From Streptomyces sp. NRRL S-31 (lineage in GTDB: Bacteria > Actinomycetota > Actinomycetes > Streptomycetales > Streptomycetaceae), in contig NZ_JOCB01000034.1 in NCBI RefSeq assembly GCF_000718775.1, forward strand, positions 1 to 64,000: 64,000 nt of DNA, in the 5' to 3' direction. Below are positions 59,475 to 64,000 of the stretch, piece after piece. Positions within the stretch are counted from its first letter, which is position 1, and each line of letters begins with the position of its first letter. A model generated the notes under the pieces. That model worked only from the letters and a program-made list of their open reading frames with translations, was not told where the DNA came from and did not search any database. A program made the translations under genes and the position numbers.

Positions 59475-60179
59475 TCACGGCGCCGGCACGGACGTCCGCT
59501 CCATGAGTCGGCGGGCCGCCCTGCGCGTCGCCTCCGTCATCTGCTCGTCGACGACGTACTGGCGCATCTCCGGGTCCACGTCGAACAGCATCACCTTGTA
59601 CCAGGCCGCCAGCCACTCCTTGTACCGGGCCCCGTTCGTGGCGGCCCCGCAGCCCGCCAGGAAGGCTTGGTACTGCTGTGTGTCCGCGGGCAGGGCCTGC
59701 CGGGTGACGATCCGCGCGGCGGTGCTCAGCGGCAGGTGCAGCGCGCCCCCGGCACGCTGCTGCAACTCGCGCAGCGCGGGGGCGCCCTGGTGTTCGTAGA
59801 GCGCGTACAGCGCGTAGCCGAGGTCCGCCTTGTCGCGGACGAGTCCGGGGGCGAGGGTGCGGACGGCGAGGGTTCCCCGTTCCTCCCTGCGGGCCAGGCA
59901 CCACAGCCGGTGCAGGTCCGCTCCGGCCGCGCTGACGCCGGCGCTCCCGCCGGGCCCGCAGAGCGCGAGGCAGGCGTGGTAGTACGCCTCCACGTTGGCC
60001 CACTTGGGGACGCCGCCCACGTCCGAGGCGACGCGTTTCAGGGTGGCCGGCGACAGCCGCCCGGTGTGCTCGGCCAGGTCGGCGTAGGTGACGCCCGCCT
60101 GCGCGCGGATCGCCCGCAGGCCGCCGGCCAGGGCGTGGCGGCGCGGGGGGCAGTTCAGGGGGCGCTCGGGGCGTGCCAT
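59475..60179 (-). CDS. XRE-type helix-turn-helix regulator
   Basis: A 234-aa protein. ALAGGLRAIRAQAGVTYADL then AEHTGRLSPATLKRVASDVG (about 16-55) is an XRE/Cro DNA-binding domain, followed by KWANVEAYYHACLALCG, as in actinobacterial HTH proteins. The rest is helical and Ala/Arg-rich (LYALYEHQGAPALRELQQRA). The membrane-protein gene lies 13 bases upstream on the same strand, so the two are co-transcribed. Confidence 0.85.
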   Translation of the reverse strand: MARPERPLNCPPRRHALAGGLRAIRAQAGVTYADLAEHTGRLSPATLKRVASDVGGVPKWANVEAYYHACLALCGPGGSAGVSAAGADLHRLWCLARREERGTLAVRTLAPGLVRDKADLGYALYALYEHQGAPALRELQQRAGGALHLPLSTAARIVTRQALPADTQQYQAFLAGCGAATNGARYKEWLAAWYKVMLFDVDPEMRQYVVDEQMTEATRRAARRLMERTSVPAP

Positions 60180-60192
60180 GGTCCGGCCCCTC

Positions 60193-60486
60193 CTACTTGT
60201 CGCCCGAGGCGGCGATGACGCCGTGGGCGAGGGCGAGCAGGGCGCGCCGGCCGCCGGTGACCACGATGGTCACCGCAGCGCCGATGCCGCCGCAGTAGCA
60301 GAGGAAGAGGGGGATGCCGGAGACCGGCATCCCGACGGCGAACAGCACGGTCCCGATCGCCGGGAAGAGGATCAGGGGCAGCACGTGCGCCATCGTCAGG
60401 CGGGTGGTGGCGGGGTCGCCGGCGGCGGCCGGGACGGGGTCGGAGACGTTCTCGGGTACGGCACGGCGGCCGGCGGCCTCAGCCAT
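60193..60486 (-). CDS. Small membrane protein paired with XRE regulator
   Basis: A 97-aa protein with two membrane helices (AHVLPLILFPAIGTVLFAVG and GIPLFLCYCGGIGAAVTIVV) and an N-terminal cytoplasmic part. Its stop lies 13 bases before the XRE gene, so the pair is probably transcribed together. XRE regulator/small membrane protein pairs can work as signal relays or toxin-antitoxin-like units; the evidence here does not tell. ATG 60486 lacks a strong ribosome-binding site. Confidence 0.75.
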   Translation of the reverse strand: MAEAAGRRAVPENVSDPVPAAAGDPATTRLTMAHVLPLILFPAIGTVLFAVGMPVSGIPLFLCYCGGIGAAVTIVVTGGRRALLALAHGVIAASGDK

Positions 60487-60713
60487 GGCACAAGCCCTTC
60501 GCTGCTGGTGCTCCGGTTCCGGGCCGGAACACATACGGAGCGCGAGGGGCGCGTCGGCCGGGGCGGACGCGCCCCTCGTCACTGGGTGCGATCCCGCGTG
60601 GGTCGTGGGCAGTTGGCGCTGCGTCACGTACGGGCGCGACCAGTCAAGCAGGCGGCCGGGCCCAAGTCCTAACCCGGTCCGGCCCGTCACCGCCCGCGCG
60701 GGCGTTCCACCAG

Positions 60714-60953
60714 CGGATTGGCTCACCGCTGTTCGGCTTCAATTCACGTGCTCACAAAGGGTGTTGGACGGCCGGGATCGGCCCGCTGCCTGCCCGTACC
60801 GGTCGGACGGGATCGTGTTCGCGGTCAAGCCCCCTCTGCGCATGGCTCCCGGTCCGGCGGATTGGCTCAGCGCCGTGCATGTCGTCCTTGGTGGCGGGCG
60901 ACTTCGGCAGCACACTGGCCGGGCAAGGCGGCCCTGTACAAGGGTGAGCCAAT
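60714..60953 (+). repeat. Dispersed CGGATTGGCTCA repeats
   Basis: Two identical 12-base direct copies 144 bases apart and an inverted 9-base partial copy 76 bases further. They may be regulator sites or element traces. Confidence 0.4.
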
Positions 60954-61029
60954 GAGCCCTGATCCACTGGGTGCGACCAAGGAATCGGGCATCGGCGGAC
61001 CGCGTGTTGGCGCACGCCCCGCCACGCGG

Positions 61030-61058
61030 AAGGGGGGAGGCCCGGGGCCTCCCCCCTT
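61030..61058 (+). terminator. Perfect hairpin with 13-base arms
   Basis: AAGGGGGGAGGCC and GGCCTCCCCCCTT pair around a three-base loop. The plus strand continues with TTC. Strong intrinsic terminator shape, though no adjacent plus-strand gene is seen. Confidence 0.75.
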
Positions 61059-61151
61059 TCACGCGCCGTGCGGCGTCAACTGACCTGCCGCCACGGGGCG
61101 TCGGCCTGTGTATCCGGCCGACCTGGTCCGGATCGCGGTCGGGTGACAGAG

Positions 61152-61196
61152 AACCGCACCGCCGGACGGCGTCGGTGCCGTCCGGCGGTGCGGGTT
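61152..61196 (-). terminator. Terminator of the peptidase-Kelch gene
   Basis: AACCGCACCGCCGGACGGC (61152-61170) pairs with GCCGTCCGGCGGTGCGG then TT (61177-61196, one unpaired base). It lies 15 bases beyond the stop of the minus-strand gene at 61211. Confidence 0.85.
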
Positions 61197-61210
61197 CGTT
61201 CCTCGTGGTG

Positions 61211-64000
61211 CTACGAGGCGGTGCGGTGCGGTACCCGCAGGCGGACCGGGATCTCCGGCACCCAGTACGGGCCGTCGGTGGTCAGCGTCAGGGACGCCGT
61301 CCAGACGCCGGACCGGGGGAGCCTGCGCGGGTCGAGCGTCACCGTGAAGGACGCGGACCGCCCCGGGCGCAGGGTCAGGCGGTGCCGGCTCTCGGTCAGC
61401 CAGGGGACGTCCGCCTCGGTGCGGTCGTAGCCCGGCAGGAGGTCCGCGGTGGACACGGGGACCGGGAAGCGCGGCTCGTTGCTGCCGCCCACCCGGTACA
61501 GGCCGGGTGCGCCGCCGCCCCGGTAGACGGCGACCGGGGCGTCCGGCAGCCGCGTCCAGGCGTTCGTCCCGGGGTCGTAGGCGTAGCCCTCCGCGGTGAG
61601 GACCCGGTTGACGCCGACGCGCTTGAAGCCGCCGGAGACCAGCAGGCGACCGTTGGCGGCGGCGTAGGTGCCGCTCGCCAGGCCGGTCGGCATGGCGGCC
61701 ACGGACTGCCAGCTGTCGGAGGCCGGGTCGTAGACGTAGGCGTCGGCGGTCTCCACGTACTCGTGGGTGCCGCCCGCGCAGTACAGCCGGCCCGCGACGG
61801 CGCCGCAGTTGGCCCAGCTGATGGTCTGCGGGTAGTCGGCGGCCCGGGACCAGGACCGCGAGCGCGGGTCGAAGGCGTACACGGTGTCCGAGCAGTCGGT
61901 GTTCGTGCAGCCGCCGACCACGTAGAGCCGCCCGTCGAGCACGGCGCTCGCCGCTCCGAAGCGCCCCTCGGGGAGGTCCGGGCCCTTGGACCAGCGGCCG
62001 GTGGAGGCGTCGAAGACCTGTGTGGTCCGGCTGACGGTCTCCTCCGGGCCCCAGCCGCCCACGGTGTAGAGGCGGCCGCCGATGAACCCGTGCGCGGTGG
62101 CCTGCCGGGGTTCGGGCGCGGCCGGGCCCGCCTGCCAGGCGCGGGTGGCGGGGTCGTAGACGTACAGGTCGGCGAGGGGGCTCTGGCCGTCGGAGCCGAG
62201 GGCGGAGTAGAGCTTGCCCTGGTAGGTGTCGACCGCGTTGTCCATCACGGGGACGGGCAGGTCGGGCAGTGCGCGCCAGGCGGTGCCCGGGGCCGGGGAG
62301 CCCGGGGAGGTGCCGGTGCGCTCGCCGATGTCCAGCCGGATCGGGGCGGTGCCCGTGTTGCGCACGGTCACCTTCCGCGTCACGGCGCTGTCGGAGCCGG
62401 TGGCGTCGATCCGGGCCGGGCGGACGGCCAGCCGGCCCGCCTTCAGCACGAAGGAGGCGGCGGTGACCCGGTCCGCGGGCACCGTGACCTTCCGGGCGGC
62501 CGTGGCGTAGGACGGCTTGGCCGCGGTGGCGGTGGCGGTCCCGCCGGAGCCGGGGACGAAGAGCCGGTAGGCGCCGTCGCCCAGGCGCGGGTCACCGGCC
62601 GTGGCGACCGTCGGCGCGGCCGGCCCGTCCGGGCGGTCCGTGCGCACGGTGGCGCCGATCAGTCCCTTGCCGGTGTTCGCGTCGGTGACGGTGCCGGTGA
62701 GGACGCCGCCGGGCACGGGGGTGGCCACCCGCTCGGTGACGGCGACGTCGTCGATCGCCCAGAGCAGGCCGGGCCCGGTGAAGTGGAACCGCACCCGTAC
62801 GGCGGACTCGCCGGCGTACTCGGTCAGCGGGATCTCCACCCGGCCGCTCGACCACAGCTGGTCCTGGTGCCACACCGTGGTCCAGGTGCGGCCCGCGTCG
62901 CTGCTGACCTGCACCTCGCCCTGCTGCTCGCCGGAGCCCTCGTAGTCGGAGTTGAAGCTCAGTGCCGGGTCGCCGGCGCGGTGGAAGTCGTAGGCGGGGC
63001 TGGTGAGGGAGGTGTCCAGCGGGGTGCCCCCGGACTGCTCGTCGTCGGCGACGGCGAAGCCACCGGAACCGCCGGTGCTGTTGCCCCGGCCGCCGGGGTC
63101 GTCGAACGCCCAGCCCTTCCCGGTGCCCGGGGTGCCGGTCACGCTCCAGCCGGCGGGCGGTGCGGAGGTGTCGTCGAACGTCTCGTCGGCGACGGTCTCG
63201 GCCTTCACGGTGTACGCCGGGTCGTCCTGCGCCCAGGTGTCCACGGGGAGGGCCAGGTCCGCGGTCTGGTCCGCGCCGCCGACGGTGACCTTGCGCACGA
63301 GGGACCGGTAGGCGCTGTCGTCGGCGACGACGCGCAGGGTGTAGGCGTGGTCCTCGGGGAGGTCGAGGCGGTAGGCGCCGGTGACCGGGTCGGACCACAC
63401 CGGGGCTCCCGGCACCCCGTCCACGGTGATCTTCGCGTGCAGCGGCCAGCCGTGCCCGGAGCCGTCGGTGACGGTGCCGGCGACGCGGTGGGTGGCCAGC
63501 TTGCGCAGCGTCAGGTCACCGGTGGCGGTGCCGCCGTCGGTGAGGTGGACACCCGGCAGGGTGCCCGGCGCGTACCCGTACGCCGTCACCCGGACGTCGT
63601 GGTCGCCGGCGGGCAGGGGCAGGGTGTAGCGGCCGTGGTCGTCCGCGGTCGTGCTGTACACACCGGCCGTCACCTCGGCCGCCGTGACGGGGGCGCCGGA
63701 GGCCGCGTCGGTGACCGCGCCGGCCAGCGTGCCGTGCGGGCCCATGGTGAAGGCCGCCGTGCCGGCGGGGGTGCCGAGGCCGGTGGGGCCGTCGTAGCCG
63801 GGGCCCGCGGTGCACAGGTAGGCCGGGGAGCAGGTGCCGTTCGACCCGGTGGTCACGTCGTGCAGTGCGGTGCCGCCGTCGGCGTACGGGTAGACGGCGG
63901 GGTAGCTGCCCGCCGCCGGGGTGCCCGCGTTGGCGTACACCCCGGCGATGATCGGTGCCGAGGCGCTGGTGCCGCCGGCCACCCCCCAGCCGCCGGTGTC
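61211..64000 (-). CDS. Secreted S53/S8-type peptidase with regulatory-like domains and Kelch repeats (5' end outside window)
   Basis: The last 930 codons of a large secreted protein; the frame is open to the right edge. It begins WGVAGGTSASAPIIAGVYAN: GTSASAP is the catalytic-serine motif of sedolisin-type (S53) serine peptidases, and CSPAYLCTAGPGYDGPTGLG ends the catalytic domain. Then come carboxypeptidase-regulatory-like domains (GTLAGAVTDAASGAPVTAAE and two more GTVTD starts), a jelly-roll-like region (YEGSGEQQGEVQVSSDAGRT), and about six Kelch repeats (GGRLYTVGGWG, DGRLYVVGGC, AGRLYCAGGTH), and a final Ig-like segment. The signal, propeptide and Glu/Asp of the triad must lie beyond 64000. 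Confidence 0.88.
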   Translation of the reverse strand, partial: DTGGWGVAGGTSASAPIIAGVYANAGTPAAGSYPAVYPYADGGTALHDVTTGSNGTCSPAYLCTAGPGYDGPTGLGTPAGTAAFTMGPHGTLAGAVTDAASGAPVTAAEVTAGVYSTTADDHGRYTLPLPAGDHDVRVTAYGYAPGTLPGVHLTDGGTATGDLTLRKLATHRVAGTVTDGSGHGWPLHAKITVDGVPGAPVWSDPVTGAYRLDLPEDHAYTLRVVADDSAYRSLVRKVTVGGADQTADLALPVDTWAQDDPAYTVKAETVADETFDDTSAPPAGWSVTGTPGTGKGWAFDDPGGRGNSTGGSGGFAVADDEQSGGTPLDTSLTSPAYDFHRAGDPALSFNSDYEGSGEQQGEVQVSSDAGRTWTTVWHQDQLWSSGRVEIPLTEYAGESAVRVRFHFTGPGLLWAIDDVAVTERVATPVPGGVLTGTVTDANTGKGLIGATVRTDRPDGPAAPTVATAGDPRLGDGAYRLFVPGSGGTATATAAKPSYATAARKVTVPADRVTAASFVLKAGRLAVRPARIDATGSDSAVTRKVTVRNTGTAPIRLDIGERTGTSPGSPAPGTAWRALPDLPVPVMDNAVDTYQGKLYSALGSDGQSPLADLYVYDPATRAWQAGPAAPEPRQATAHGFIGGRLYTVGGWGPEETVSRTTQVFDASTGRWSKGPDLPEGRFGAASAVLDGRLYVVGGCTNTDCSDTVYAFDPRSRSWSRAADYPQTISWANCGAVAGRLYCAGGTHEYVETADAYVYDPASDSWQSVAAMPTGLASGTYAAANGRLLVSGGFKRVGVNRVLTAEGYAYDPGTNAWTRLPDAPVAVYRGGGAPGLYRVGGSNEPRFPVPVSTADLLPGYDRTEADVPWLTESRHRLTLRPGRSASFTVTLDPRRLPRSGVWTASLTLTTDGPYWVPEIPVRLRVPHRTAS

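Larger units (their letters stand above)
60487..61210 (+). other. 724-base region without genes
   Basis: No supported gene on either strand. It contains the promoter of the membrane-protein/XRE pair, CGGATTGGCTCA at 60714-60725 and 60858-60869 with an inverted TGAGCCAAT at 60945-60953, and two strong hairpins (61030-61058 and 61152-61196). Frames here have no coding bias. Confidence 0.6.

Noticed and set aside
1..64000. tRNA or rRNA genes
   Set aside because: No cloverleaf with GTTCGAATC-type T arm and no rRNA landmark was seen on either strand by eye; a tRNAscan-SE run would be decisive.

Overview
The window is chromosomal DNA of a Streptomyces or very close relative. The evidence is the very GC-rich sequence, strong GC bias at third codon positions, frequent GTG starts, and many 1- to 4-base stop/start overlaps. 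The family repertoire fits too: an hsp18 gene with RheA-type operators, paired LysR/MFS genes, DUF2267, DUF3618 and CHAT proteins. No rRNA, tRNA, CRISPR array or intact mobile element was found. The left edge holds the first 45 codons of pyrG, and the right edge cuts a large secreted peptidase-Kelch protein.

Layout, left to right. (1) 1-5714: pyrG start, a double-module Lrp/AsnC regulator, and divergent from it an operon of flavin reductase, nucleoside deoxyribosyltransferase-like protein, DHOD-like flavoenzyme, creatininase-type amidohydrolase and NtaA/SnaA-type monooxygenase. It looks like an undescribed route for an N-glycosylated or N-heterocyclic compound. (2) 5820-14171: HxlR regulator with divergent MFS exporter, then a resorcinol/hydroxyquinol catabolic operon: a maleylacetate reductase-hydroxyquinol dioxygenase fusion, an aromatic hydroxylase and both subunits of a 3-oxoadipate-type CoA-transferase, followed by an AraC regulator. 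(3) 14750-27568: a probable small-aromatic metabolite locus with two LysR regulators, FAD hydroxylase, an 84-aa protein, VOC protein, exporter, AMP-ligase, an unknown 268-aa protein, O-methyltransferase, class II DAHP synthase, ABM protein and AdoK-like kinase. Repeated T-N11-A boxes (ATCGG-N5-CCGAT) tie the second LysR gene to the divergent biosynthetic promoters.

(4) 27708-31168: lipoprotein and a reversible ADP-ribosylation operon (tandem NTF2 protein, zinc macrodomain hydrolase, SirTM sirtuin). (5) 31169-42382: stress and housekeeping accessory genes: AraC regulator, heat-shock cluster with two operators, a lipoprotein that seems to start at ATC, FAD monooxygenase, cysteine hydrolase, small membrane proteins, a secreted protein, and decayed tyrosine-recombinase fragments. 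(6) 42714-46200: a second ABM protein, then a cobalamin riboswitch controlling a cobalt ECF transporter (cbiMNQO). (7) 46377-51085: a three-gene operon of acyl-CoA dehydrogenase-like flavoprotein, cytoplasmic PhnD-like binding protein and a di-iron ferritin-like protein with a possible TusA-like N-terminus, then a luciferase-like oxidoreductase.

(8) 51170-55599: a HEPN-type small protein followed by a 1302-aa CHAT protease, the best candidate here for an undescribed defence or cell-suicide module. (9) 55670-61210: LysR regulator with divergent flavodoxin-like quinone reductase, an 11-residue-repeat LEA-like protein followed by a conserved-looking reading frame without a start codon, a small secreted protein, an XRE-regulator/membrane-protein pair, and a 724-base stretch without genes. 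(10) 61211-64000: secreted S53-type peptidase with Kelch repeats.

All family assignments rest on motifs recognised by eye. No database search was run.
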